Assembly (NCBI RefSeq): GCF_002019695.1
Contig: NZ_KV917376.1
Location: 1,503,037-1,567,036 of the forward strand
DNA: 64,000 nt
Direction: 5' to 3'
Source of the DNA: Evansella clarkii
GTDB taxonomy: Bacteria; Bacillota; Bacilli; Bacillales; Salisediminibacteriaceae
Shown: piece by piece, positions 17,301 to 25,830 of the stretch
How the letters are laid out: every line of letters begins with the position of its first letter
How positions within the stretch are numbered: position 1 is the stretch's first letter
Made by a program: the position numbers and the translations under genes
The notes under the pieces: model-generated
What the model was told of the DNA's origin: nothing
The model's database searches: none
Seen by the model: only the letters and a program-made list of their open reading frames with translations

Positions 17301-19352
17301 ATGAAAAAATTCTCTTTTGGGAGGTCGAGCACCTTTTGGCTCAAGGCGGGCACTAATTTAGCAGCTGTTGCAGGGGCGGGGTTACTTCTTATATTTGTTT
17401 ACCAGCAATTTTTTCCCCCTCCGGGAGAGTCCTGGCAGTTTTTACTTCCTGCTTTCAGTTTAGTAGTGGTAATGCTGATTATTATAAATATGCTGGTAAT
17501 GCGGTCTTATCTGTCTGGAATATCAGAAATATTCGATAAGCTTGGAAAAGGTCATTCGCCCAGCGAGATAAAGGGAGTCGATCCACAGTCAGAAATTGGG
17601 GCAGTTGTAGAACAGTTTAACACGCTGATGAGCGAATTAAGAGAATATAAAGAAGCGAGTTATCAAAAAGCATTAGAACTTCAGCAGCAACAAAGGTTTC
17701 TGGAGCGTGTGATTAATCAAAACCCTAATGGTATCTATGCCATCAATAACGATGGAGTATACAGAGTTGCCAACAAAGCATTTGCTGATTTATATAATTC
17801 CACACCAGAAGAAATTATTGGTTTAACAGAAGAAGAATTCAACCCTTCAATAAGCGATATTCAAAAATACAGGGAAATTAATAAAGAGGTTATAACGTTG
17901 AGGAAGGAGATCGAGATAGAGGACTTCCTCATCGACGAAAATGGAAAGAAACGATGGTTTCATATCGGAAAGGTTCCGATTAATCAGGGAGGGGAACAAC
18001 TAGTCCTGACCGTAGCAACTGAAATTACAGATCGTAAAGCCCATGAACAAAGTATGGAAAAACTGGCTTATTATGATGACTTAACGAGCTTGCCCAACCG
18101 CAAATCTTTTCAAATTAAACTGGCGGAGGAAATAGAGAGGAAAAGATCAACTAATGAGAATTTTGCTTTACTGTTCCTGGACTTAGACCGGTTTAAATAT
18201 ATTAATGATACGTTTGGCCACGACGCTGGTGATGCGATACTGGTAATGGCAAGTGAACGTCTCAGCAATTGTCTTTCAGGGGAAGGGATATTATTCAGGT
18301 TAGGTGGAGACGAGTTTACCATTCTATTACCTTCAATTCAAAGATTAGAGGACGCCACAGAGCAGTCTAAAAGAATTTTAGCGGCATTAGGTGAGCCTTA
18401 TAACTTCCGGGATAATATATTAATTTCTACCGGAAGTATAGGAGTCAGCATTTTTTCCGGGGAACAGGATGTAAATACTCTGACTAAGCAAGCTGATATT
18501 GCTATGTATAAGGCCAAGGAACAAGGGAAGAACACCTTCCGCATTTACACAGAAGACATGGAAACGGAAGTAGCGTCCAAATTAAGGCTGGAAATGGATT
18601 TGTACAATGCGGTAGCCCAGGAAGAACTATTCCTTCAATACCAGCCGATCGTTGATACAATGAACGGGGATATAACCGGCATGGAAGCGTTAATCAGGTG
18701 GGAGCATCCGCAGCTTGGCCTCATCTCCCCAAATGCTTTTATTCCAATTGCAGAAGAAACGGGATTAATTCATGTTATAGGAGAGTGGGTTTTATACAAT
18801 GCCTGCCGTCAGCAGAAGGAATGGCAGCAAAGAGGGATGAAACCGATAAAAGTTTCTGTGAACTTGTCGCCTGTTCAGCTGACTGATGAGAAATTGTATG
18901 AAAGAGTTAAGACGATTTTACAGGAAACAGAATTTGAACCGGAACTCTTAGAATTAGAAATTACCGAATCTACCATAATGGAGAATAAACGAACGGTTGT
19001 GAAACTCCTCAAACGATTCCGGAGACTCGGTGTGCGGATAGCTATCGATGATTTTGGAACAGGTTATTCTTCTTTAAATGTGTTAAAGCGTCTCCCGGTC
19101 GACACGCTTAAAGTAGACCGTTCTATCGTTCAGCATTTGCTTGAGAGAGAAATAGACGATGTGATTTTAAACGCCGTATTCGATATTGCGAAAAAAATGA
19201 ACTTGATAGTGGTCGCTGAAGGGATAGAAACAAAGGAACAATTATTATATCTGAAAGGAAAGTACTGTCATAATGTTCAAGGCTTTTTCTTCAGCCAGCC
19301 ATTAACGAACGATCAATTTATGGATTACGTACGGAACCAAAAGACAGCTTAG
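17301..19352 (+). CDS. PAS-GGDEF-EAL c-di-GMP signalling protein
   Basis: A 683-aa membrane protein. Two membrane helices (about residues 13-33 and 45-65) are followed by a HAMP-like linker, a PAS domain (about 135-240), a GGDEF domain with intact GGDEF at 335-339, and an EAL domain with EAL at 462-464, DDFGTGYSSL, KVDRSIV and VAEGIET. Both cyclase and phosphodiesterase motifs are intact, so it could make and degrade c-di-GMP. The RxxD inhibitory site is not present at its normal place before GGDEF (SGEG is seen instead). Start ATG 17301 has TAGGAGGAT upstream. It could set the signal read by the two nearby riboswitches. Confidence 0.93.
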   Translation: MKKFSFGRSSTFWLKAGTNLAAVAGAGLLLIFVYQQFFPPPGESWQFLLPAFSLVVVMLIIINMLVMRSYLSGISEIFDKLGKGHSPSEIKGVDPQSEIGAVVEQFNTLMSELREYKEASYQKALELQQQQRFLERVINQNPNGIYAINNDGVYRVANKAFADLYNSTPEEIIGLTEEEFNPSISDIQKYREINKEVITLRKEIEIEDFLIDENGKKRWFHIGKVPINQGGEQLVLTVATEITDRKAHEQSMEKLAYYDDLTSLPNRKSFQIKLAEEIERKRSTNENFALLFLDLDRFKYINDTFGHDAGDAILVMASERLSNCLSGEGILFRLGGDEFTILLPSIQRLEDATEQSKRILAALGEPYNFRDNILISTGSIGVSIFSGEQDVNTLTKQADIAMYKAKEQGKNTFRIYTEDMETEVASKLRLEMDLYNAVAQEELFLQYQPIVDTMNGDITGMEALIRWEHPQLGLISPNAFIPIAEETGLIHVIGEWVLYNACRQQKEWQQRGMKPIKVSVNLSPVQLTDEKLYERVKTILQETEFEPELLELEITESTIMENKRTVVKLLKRFRRLGVRIAIDDFGTGYSSLNVLKRLPVDTLKVDRSIVQHLLEREIDDVILNAVFDIAKKMNLIVVAEGIETKEQLLYLKGKYCHNVQGFFFSQPLTNDQFMDYVRNQKTA

Positions 19353-19360
19353 CGGTCCGC

Positions 19361-19367
19361 GGTGCCT
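19361..19367 (+). repeat. REP-like repeat copy 2, left fragment cut by the IS
   Basis: GGTGCCT after the GGDEF-EAL stop is the left half of the REP-like core. The right half resumes at 21254 after the IS110 element, which rebuilds GGTGC-CT-GTCACC. Confidence 0.8.
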
Positions 19368-19511
19368 GGTGTATGAAATAATAAATGTCGAATCATCTTC
19401 GATGTAATGGAGGTTAAAAGAGGATAAAAAAAGACCCCAGCGACTATGTGTAGTAAGATAAGGCTACCTGACAAGAAAGCCTCATCCTATACAAAGAAAG
19501 AGTGAAGTCAC

Positions 19512-20921
19512 ATGGGGCGAAAGTATAAAAAATCTAAATCCACTTCTAATCATATTAGAGGAAAGAAAGGAAGTCAATTCCGAGCTGAATTAAGAGGGAT
19601 TGACCTGGAGAAGGTATTGATCGTTTCGATTGATGCAGCGAAGTTTTATCAGAAAGTAATGGTCTGTAATTACTTTGGAGATGTCTTATTAGAACCTATG
19701 TTTTTCGGAGTCAATAAAAAAGGGATAAGTAGCCTTCATGAAAAGCTACAGAAGATCAAGGCCAAAGTAGAGGCAAAGCGTATTTTCGTTGGTATTGAAG
19801 CAACTGGCCATTACTACGAGGATATAGTAAGGGAATTAGAAGCCTTAAAATATGTGGTTACCATTATTAACGCAGCTACAACCTATGAAGAAAGGGCCGG
19901 AGCACTAAATTGGAGTAAAACAGATGACCTTGATCTGGATGCCATAGCGCAAGTCATTATTCAAAATAAGGGGACAGAAAATAAACTTCCGCAAGGAAAG
20001 TACCAGGAATTATTGACATTGACAAGAGCTCGCAGGAATGAAGTTCGTAAGAGATCGAGGGTAAAAGTAGAGATACGAACGCTGATGGATAAGATATGGC
20101 GCGAATTCCAAGGTCATGTTTTAGTAAATGGAAACACCCCGACTAAAGTGGAGTTATTCAGCGACTTCTGGGGGAAATCCTCCCTGTTTTTCATGAAGCA
20201 CTTCCCTCATCCGGAAGACATACTCTCTATGGATGAAGAGGGTATTCGAGCCCTTTCTGTTAAGCACAATTTGAAATTGAGAGACTCAACCATTAGGAAT
20301 CTTTTATATGTGGCCAGAGAGAGCCTATGTAAGCCAAAAGAAACCGTACGTCCAGAGTTATTATTACTTAAAATGGCTCTACAGAACATAGAGTACCTCA
20401 ATGAAAATATAAAGGTTTTAGAAAAAGAGATTGAGAAAGTATTATTGGAGACAGACGGAAGGCTTCTGCTTAGCATTCCAGGAATCGGAGTAATTACAGC
20501 TGCAGAGTTTTATAGTGAAGTTGGCGACCTATCAAACTTTGAGCACGCTGGGCAAATTATAAAGAAAGCAGGAACCAACCCTATTGTCATCCAATCAGGT
20601 GGTCTGCAAGGGTTTCACGGAAAAATTTCGAAACAGGGAAATAAGAACCTTCGGTTTATTGTTTATACAATCGGCAAGTCTTTAGCTCAACACAATAAGG
20701 ATCTGCGTTCCTATTACAATAAACTTCGAGATCGTGGCAAACATCAGAGGAAAGCCTATATAGCTTTAGGAAATAAGTTCATTCGTATTGCTTTTTCCAT
20801 GCTTAAGAATCGTATAGTCTATGAAACAAAAGATGAGTCGTATGAGTATTTAAAGATGATGAAAGAGAAGTTACGCCATACAAAAATGAAGGATTTTTAT
20901 CAATTGATTAGTGCAGCATAA
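19512..20921 (+). CDS. IS110-family transposase/recombinase
   Basis: A 469-aa DEDD recombinase. The N-terminal RuvC-like domain shows IVSIDAAK (Asp41), VGIEATGHYYEDI (Glu96) and SKTDDLDLDAIA (Asp138-143). A coiled coil precedes the C-terminal Transposase_20 domain (LLSIPGIGVITAAEFYSEVG, ending NPIVIQSGG with the candidate catalytic Ser, then KISKQGNKNLRF). It starts at ATG 19512 behind AAAGAAAGAGTG. It should act with the RNA encoded in the downstream non-coding end. It is longer than many family members because of an extended N-terminus and C-terminus. Confidence 0.95.
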   Translation: MGRKYKKSKSTSNHIRGKKGSQFRAELRGIDLEKVLIVSIDAAKFYQKVMVCNYFGDVLLEPMFFGVNKKGISSLHEKLQKIKAKVEAKRIFVGIEATGHYYEDIVRELEALKYVVTIINAATTYEERAGALNWSKTDDLDLDAIAQVIIQNKGTENKLPQGKYQELLTLTRARRNEVRKRSRVKVEIRTLMDKIWREFQGHVLVNGNTPTKVELFSDFWGKSSLFFMKHFPHPEDILSMDEEGIRALSVKHNLKLRDSTIRNLLYVARESLCKPKETVRPELLLLKMALQNIEYLNENIKVLEKEIEKVLLETDGRLLLSIPGIGVITAAEFYSEVGDLSNFEHAGQIIKKAGTNPIVIQSGGLQGFHGKISKQGNKNLRFIVYTIGKSLAQHNKDLRSYYNKLRDRGKHQRKAYIALGNKFIRIAFSMLKNRIVYETKDESYEYLKMMKEKLRHTKMKDFYQLISAA

Positions 20922-20949
20922 AATTATGATAATTTGATTCTTACTAATA

Positions 20950-21115
20950 AAATATGAGTCTCCTCCTCTGGGGCTGAGGGAAAATCGACTCGGTGCCGGA
21001 GGCATAGACCTCGAGTGACAGCATGATTTACCTCGTCCTACAAATGCGAATTGTACGTTATGACAACGAAACCTGAACTAACCAGGCTGTATCCCTGTAG
21101 TATTGAAACGAGGTA
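20950..21115 (+). ncRNA. Candidate bridge RNA of the IS110 element
   Basis: Two loop domains are visible downstream of the recombinase gene. Target loop: closing stem AAATC / GATTT (20982-20986 with 21025-21029), left strand with GGTGCC (20992-20997), inner hairpin GAGG / CCTC, right strand with GTGACAG (21015-21021). GGTGCC equals the left target half and GTGACAG is the complement of CTGTCAC, the right half. Donor loop: stems CCTCG / CGAGG and CTACA / TGTAG (21031-21113), GTACG (21053-21057) equal to the right end of the IS, and ACCAG (21081-21085) complementary to CTGGT at the left end. This order, target then donor, matches published bridge RNAs of the family. RNA ends are not determined. 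Confidence 0.75.
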
Positions 21116-21253
21116 GTGTTCTATTCAAGTCCGAGAAGAGTGAGACTCATCTATAAAGCTTTCTGTCAGTTGCTTAATGGTATTTTTTGTATATTTTTAC
21201 GTAAGGTTATTTGGATTACGCAAAAACAAGAAAAAACTAATTGACATAGTACG

Positions 21254-21298
21254 CTGTCACCACCCGAAAAATCTTGTTTCACGGAAAATGTTTCACGG
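21254..21298 (+). repeat. REP-like repeat copy 2, right fragment
   Basis: CTGTCACCACCCG, then AAAAATCTT, TTGTTTCACGG and TGTTTCACGG. It completes the repeat begun at 19361 and shows that the IS inserted into its centre. Confidence 0.88.
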
Positions 21299-21408
21299 GG
21301 CTTTCGGGTGCTTGAGCTTCGGGAAAACGCGGGATGAGGATCCGATCCGTCTATAATCACAGCACGTGAGGATCCGTAAAGAAGCGCATTCGCTTTAAAA
21401 CAAACAAA

Positions 21409-21439
21409 ACGCCTGGATAATAAAATCCAGGCGTTTTTT
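21409..21439 (+). terminator. Strong intrinsic terminator, plus-strand
   Basis: A perfect 10-bp stem ACGCCTGGAT / ATCCAGGCGT followed by TTTTTT. It was probably the terminator of the regulator/GGDEF-EAL operon before the IS came between them. Confidence 0.88.
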
Positions 21440-21547
21440 GTTCATTTCCATAGCTAATCTTTTGGATATCCTCTTTAATTTTTCGGCATCGGCACGGGGA
21501 GATATGAGACAGTCTGCCGGCCCCTTTGTCCCGCCTCTATCCCGAAG

Positions 21548-21590
21548 AAAGAGGGTGCCGCCAAAAGTCTGGCTTTTGGGACACCCTCTT
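21548..21590 (-). terminator. Terminator of the zinc-ribbon operon
   Basis: Read on the minus strand, AAGAGGGTG and the inner CCAAAAG pair with CTTTTGG and CACCCTCTTT, followed by TTCTT. It lies 12 bases after the stop of the 616-aa zinc-ribbon protein. Confidence 0.8.
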
Positions 21591-21601
21591 CCTAATTGGT
21601 T

Positions 21602-23452
21602 TTAATAGTCCTCACTGGAGGTCTCGTTAGTTTCGAGCAGCTCTGCCACTCTTAATCCTTCGTCTGTCATTCTCACATGATAGACGGAATCGAAGGCTTT
21701 TCGTTTTGCGCTGCCGTCTTCGTAATAAATGATATATTCCTCTTCTGTTTCTACTTTGAAGAGATCGTCATCCACACGCTCGACAGCTGTTGCTGCTGCG
21801 GAAAGGAAGTCTTCAAAGATATCCCTCGAATCAAGATAGTCAATATAATCTGCTACTTCTTTCTGGTAATCGGAAGCCGCAGGATCAATGAAATCTTCCA
21901 CGAAGGAAAAATCCCGTGAATTGATCGCAGCCACATTACTTGAAACAAATGACTGCATCAGGGAAGAGAACTGGCTGAGATCTTCTTCGACCGCTGTCAT
22001 CATAGTTTCATGCACTTCTTTATCAAGGTCATCCGCATCAAAGGTATATTCTTTCACATTGTCGCCGATAGAGTTCCAGGAAGATTCCATGCTGCTGATG
22101 AGCCACATCTCTGCATCTTCGTCATAAATCAGGTCATAAGTTATGTTATACAGTTCATCATATATATTTGGGGTATAGCCGCTGTAATAATCAGCTTCTT
22201 TCCAGTTTTCCGCGGTTGTAACATATGTCTGCCATTTGCCATCCTGTTCATATACAACCAGGGAGTCCAGGTCGAAACTGGTGCTTAAAAGGCTTCCTAT
22301 ATAAAGTTGATTATTCCTGTTCATGGAATTGATCGTCCTTGTAAGCTGTTCCCTGAGCGAAGGACCCGCATTCTGGACAGTAGACATGCTCCGTGAGATC
22401 TTTGCTTCTTTCCAGTTATGGAGGAATTCGTTGACTGATTCAAAAACAGCCTCAGCGTCTTCATCACTCAGTGTAAAGCTGAATGACAAATATTCAGAGT
22501 CCACAGCCCGGGGCCGGCTCTCAATCGTGCCGAACGGCGTTTCTTTTTCAAGGTGCATAGTTAATGATCCGTCCAGAAGAAGGGGTCCGAAATATTCTCC
22601 TTCTGCAGGAACGGAAGCACCTGTATTTTCTCCATTTATGAATATGTCTGCTCCGGAAATAGAGGAGTCGATTTCTGTATAGCTGATATTGAACCAGAGG
22701 TCGGCATAGTTTTCGTAAAATAATTCAACATCTGTTTCTACTTCCAGATCCATGAACTCGCTGTCCAGTACTGCCTTCACATTATGGACGCCTGGAGGGA
22801 AGGTGCCGAGTGTGAGCGTGTCCTCATGTGCAGATTGCGGTTCTGTTTCGTTTCCGTTCACGAAAAACTGCACGTCGTGGTAATTAGTGTATACATACAG
22901 CTCCTGGGGATGGACGGTAAACTCATAGTTGTCATAGAGGAAGAATTTTTTCCCCGTTTTCTCAAAGGTAATGAGCGGAATTTCCCAGTATTCATCGTGA
23001 ACCGGCTCTTCGGCTGCAAGGCTGACATTCCCTTTGAAGGAACGGGCCTGCTCACGGAAAGCGTGTAACATATCGTCTTTAAGATAAGGGTAGTCTTTGA
23101 AATAGGATAAAATAGCTTCTGCAGATTCCTCTGTGAATTCTTCTGCTTCGCCAGTATAGCTAAGGTAGCTCATAAGTGCTTCTGCATCGCCTTCGCTCAC
23201 TGCTTCCGTGAATTGGTCCAGACGTTTTTCCGGATCTGTATAGGCTTCACCTGCTTTATACAAACCGAAGAATAAGGAAGCGGCAGCAATCACGCTTCCG
23301 CCGATGACCATTGTTTTTTTCGAAAAAGAAGGCAGGGATGGCTTTGGCCCGGGAGTGTCCGGTGTACCGGACACTTTCATTTCAGAACCGCATTCCGTAC
23401 AAAAACCAGATGAAGTTTCATGCTTTGCGCCGCATTTTGTACAAAAATTCAT
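21602..23452 (-). CDS. TcaA-like zinc-ribbon membrane protein (YvbJ family)
   Basis: A 616-aa protein with an N-terminal zinc ribbon (CTKCGAKHETSSGFCTECG), a Pro-rich linker, one membrane helix (about residues 46-66) and a large extracellular part made of TcaA-type domains (KRLDQFTEAVSEGDAEALMSYL, several beta-rich repeats, and a C-terminal NTF2-like domain). This layout is that of the TcaA/YvbJ family, linked in other Firmicutes to cell-envelope functions and glycopeptide response. AAAGGAGAT precedes ATG 23452. It is the last of three zinc-ribbon genes on the minus strand, presumably one operon. Its exact role here is unknown. Confidence 0.82.
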   Translation of the reverse strand: MNFCTKCGAKHETSSGFCTECGSEMKVSGTPDTPGPKPSLPSFSKKTMVIGGSVIAAASLFFGLYKAGEAYTDPEKRLDQFTEAVSEGDAEALMSYLSYTGEAEEFTEESAEAILSYFKDYPYLKDDMLHAFREQARSFKGNVSLAAEEPVHDEYWEIPLITFEKTGKKFFLYDNYEFTVHPQELYVYTNYHDVQFFVNGNETEPQSAHEDTLTLGTFPPGVHNVKAVLDSEFMDLEVETDVELFYENYADLWFNISYTEIDSSISGADIFINGENTGASVPAEGEYFGPLLLDGSLTMHLEKETPFGTIESRPRAVDSEYLSFSFTLSDEDAEAVFESVNEFLHNWKEAKISRSMSTVQNAGPSLREQLTRTINSMNRNNQLYIGSLLSTSFDLDSLVVYEQDGKWQTYVTTAENWKEADYYSGYTPNIYDELYNITYDLIYDEDAEMWLISSMESSWNSIGDNVKEYTFDADDLDKEVHETMMTAVEEDLSQFSSLMQSFVSSNVAAINSRDFSFVEDFIDPAASDYQKEVADYIDYLDSRDIFEDFLSAAATAVERVDDDLFKVETEEEYIIYYEDGSAKRKAFDSVYHVRMTDEGLRVAELLETNETSSEDY

Positions 23453-23512
23453 TGGATGATCTCCTTTATTGTTAATTAAGATTGTATTTTTCGCAGGAAG
23501 ATGCAGGTCTGC

Positions 23513-25060
23513 TTATGCTGCCTGCTGTGAAGCAGTATTGCTGTTTGCACGGCTTGTGAAAAACAAAGCGCCGGCATATGTTCCGATAAAGGCAAGGACC
23601 GAGCTGAACAAGAGTACAGCAAAAGTAGAGAAGCCGAGAGACATCGTAAAGCTATCACTTAGGTTGGTAGTAATCGAGAAGCGGGAGATGGATACTATTG
23701 CCGCGTTCACAATGCCAAAGGAAATGGCGTAGGCGCCGATTTCATAGAGCAGGTTTCCTGTCCCTGCTTTCAAGAGCACCCCTCCCGTCCAGAAATGGAT
23801 GGCCAGAGGGATCAGGATTAGCAGCCATAGAAAGCCGCCGAAAAATTCCTTTATGTCTTCTTCAAAGTAAGGGTCATAAGGTGTTGTCTTGGCTCCTCCA
23901 AGCACGGAATAGCCTGCACTCACCTGCTCATAGTCCATCTGTGCATCAAAGCTGATGGAAGACAGCTGGGACAGTGACCAGAAATAGCCGCCAATTTGTG
24001 AGACCGCCATCGTCCGCTCCCCTGTATTAGAAGGCTTGATTTCATCATGTGCAGAAATGAAAATGAACGCTGCAAAAAACATGATTGCCAGCCCGGCCGC
24101 TGTGTTGGCTGCTGCACGGGATAAAGATACACCGTAGTTCGTGTTTCTCCCTGGGCTCGCTGATCTCGGAACGGAGAGTACAGCCCCTGCAGTGGTGAAA
24201 ATCAGGCTGATGATTAATGCATTTATAAGAGTAGAGAAAAATCCGTAGCTTGCAGAAATCGTAATATTGCCAATGAAGCCTGAAGGATCCGGAACATTGA
24301 CGGAAGCACCACCGAACAGGCTGATGAATGCGATCATTACAGCATAAATGAGTGCAAAAGAAATATTTTTATAAAGGCGTGGCAGCATTGCCGATCCCTG
24401 CTGGTTTCTGTTCATCAGGTAACCGGCCAGGATAAGAACAATTGCAGGAATTATAAGGAATAGGAAAAGTCCACTCGATGTTGTGGCATAAAAGCTTGCA
24501 AACGCAATATCACCGCCGTAGCTTACCCCTGACATATGCCCGAGAAGCAGCACGTCACTTGCAGTAATGAGCTTCAGGTTCTGCAGGATGTCCGGAGAAA
24601 GCGACATTCCAATTTCATTGGAAATCTCGTCCATAATTAATCCCTGGATAAAGCGGTTAAAGGCGGAGCTGATGATGAATGTAAGAATGAATAACGCGGC
24701 AACTGCCATCCCGCTCCATTTAGCTGCATGGAGCAGATTATCTTTCTGGAAAATATCCTGAAAACTTGCTGGAGCCCCTTCCTGGGAGTGTGTGGAGCCA
24801 TGGCTGTTATCTGATGCTGCCGCCGTCTGGTGAAGCCCTGATTCTTTATGGGCAGTGCTTATTTTTTCGAGGGAGTGTCCGCAGCCGGTACAATAAACAG
24901 CTTCTGTTGAATTCTGTTCGCTGCAGTTCCGGCAGAACTTGCTTTCTCTCCGTGTAACCTGGGCCCCGTAAGAAGAAGTTAATGGCATGCCGTCATTAAC
25001 ACAGTAGAGCGCACCTTGTTCATTTTTTGTTCCGCAATGTGTACAATGCAAAATATTCAC
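23513..25060 (-). CDS. Double zinc-ribbon polytopic membrane protein
   Basis: A 515-aa protein not assigned to a named family. Two zinc ribbons lie at the N-terminus (CTHCGTKNEQGALYCVNDG and CRNCSEQNSTEAVYCTGCG). A Ser/His-rich linker and about eight membrane segments between residues 120 and 505 follow. AAGGAAGGTG precedes ATG 25060. It sits 60 bases upstream of the TcaA-like gene and 78 bases downstream of the small zinc-ribbon gene. The shared zinc-ribbon heads suggest the three proteins meet at the membrane. Function unknown. Confidence 0.75.
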   Translation of the reverse strand: MNILHCTHCGTKNEQGALYCVNDGMPLTSSYGAQVTRRESKFCRNCSEQNSTEAVYCTGCGHSLEKISTAHKESGLHQTAAASDNSHGSTHSQEGAPASFQDIFQKDNLLHAAKWSGMAVAALFILTFIISSAFNRFIQGLIMDEISNEIGMSLSPDILQNLKLITASDVLLLGHMSGVSYGGDIAFASFYATTSSGLFLFLIIPAIVLILAGYLMNRNQQGSAMLPRLYKNISFALIYAVMIAFISLFGGASVNVPDPSGFIGNITISASYGFFSTLINALIISLIFTTAGAVLSVPRSASPGRNTNYGVSLSRAAANTAAGLAIMFFAAFIFISAHDEIKPSNTGERTMAVSQIGGYFWSLSQLSSISFDAQMDYEQVSAGYSVLGGAKTTPYDPYFEEDIKEFFGGFLWLLILIPLAIHFWTGGVLLKAGTGNLLYEIGAYAISFGIVNAAIVSISRFSITTNLSDSFTMSLGFSTFAVLLFSSVLAFIGTYAGALFFTSRANSNTASQQAA

Positions 25061-25138
25061 CTTCCTTAATTATGTAGGGTTTTAGTTAGGTAGTTTTTAA
25101 AGGGCTAGGTTTATAGCCGGTTGAAAAGCTTTCCTGGC

Positions 25139-25639
25139 TTATACGGCAACAGGGACTTTCTTACCGCAGCATGGGCAGAAGTTAGCTGTGGCGGGGTAGG
25201 TGGTTTCACAAGCAGTACATGATCCAGCTGCTGATTCCTGGTTAGATTCTTTCTCCAGCTTACTGCCGCATCCGCCACAAAACTTATCGTCGGGGCCGTT
25301 TGCTGCACTGCAGGAAGTACAGATTACCTGACCTTCCGTGCCACTCTGGCTTAGTGCTGCTATGTTTTGATTTGCTGAATACATCTCTTTGTCCAGCTCT
25401 GTGAGGCCCTCTGCTGTTTTAGAAAACTCTGAATCTGTTATTTCACCTGTACGTAACTTCTGGTATGTAAGCTGGCCAAGCTCTATTAAAGCCTCAGACT
25501 TTTTCAGAGCGCTCTCCTGAACTATTTTTTTCAGACGGTTGATTTCCTTTGTGGTATGCAGCTTTTGCTTACCTTGTTCAATACCTCCCTGAAATTTTGA
25601 CAGACCTTCGCCGATTTTGGATTGTAAGTCGTTTGACAT
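25139..25639 (-). CDS. Small coiled-coil protein with two C-terminal zinc ribbons
   Basis: A 166-aa soluble protein. The first 100 residues are helical and probably coiled (KFQGGIEQGKQKLHTTKEIN, LKKSEALIELGQLTYQKLR). Two zinc ribbons follow (CTSCSAANGPDDKFCGGCG and CTACETTYPATANFCPCCG). The ATG at 25639 follows GAAAGGAAGG; the open frame upstream lacks a ribosome site. It is first of the three zinc-ribbon genes. It resembles small zinc-ribbon proteins next to TcaA-like genes in Bacillus, but I cannot name it. Confidence 0.75.
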   Translation of the reverse strand: MSNDLQSKIGEGLSKFQGGIEQGKQKLHTTKEINRLKKIVQESALKKSEALIELGQLTYQKLRTGEITDSEFSKTAEGLTELDKEMYSANQNIAALSQSGTEGQVICTSCSAANGPDDKFCGGCGSKLEKESNQESAAGSCTACETTYPATANFCPCCGKKVPVAV

Positions 25640-25830
25640 AATGTGATCCTTCCTTTCTGTTTGTTTAATTGATAGAGCAATCTGCAGTTTTCCTGCAACT
25701 TTTGTCTCGAATCCTTTTCTCACTTTTCTGAAATCCCAACTCGCATTTGGTTCTTTTGCATTATATCGACGCTGCTAAAGAAAGTGTCCATAAGCAAAAA
25801 GAACTATATAAATGGAATTATATAATATTT

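Larger units (their letters stand above)
19368..21255 (+). mobile_element. IS110-family insertion sequence, complete copy (about 1.89 kb)
   Basis: The boundaries come from the interrupted REP-like repeat: the left flank GGTGC-CT ends at 19367 and the right flank CT-GTCACCACCCG starts at 21254, so CT is the shared core dinucleotide. The same right boundary occurs in the inverted copy at 63349. The element has about 140 bases before and about 330 bases after the recombinase gene; the long downstream non-coding end is the arrangement I know for the IS1111 branch. No clear terminal inverted repeats are seen, as usual for this family. The insertion separates the GGDEF-EAL gene from the terminator at 21409. 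Confidence 0.88.

Noticed and set aside
19368..19511. Bridge RNA in the upstream non-coding end of the IS
   Set aside because: This end is only about 140 bases and I found no loop with both target halves, while the downstream end has a complete set.
22323..22682. Long plus-strand frames opposite the zinc-ribbon and other genes
   Set aside because: They are antisense to well-supported genes, lack ribosome sites and show no family features.
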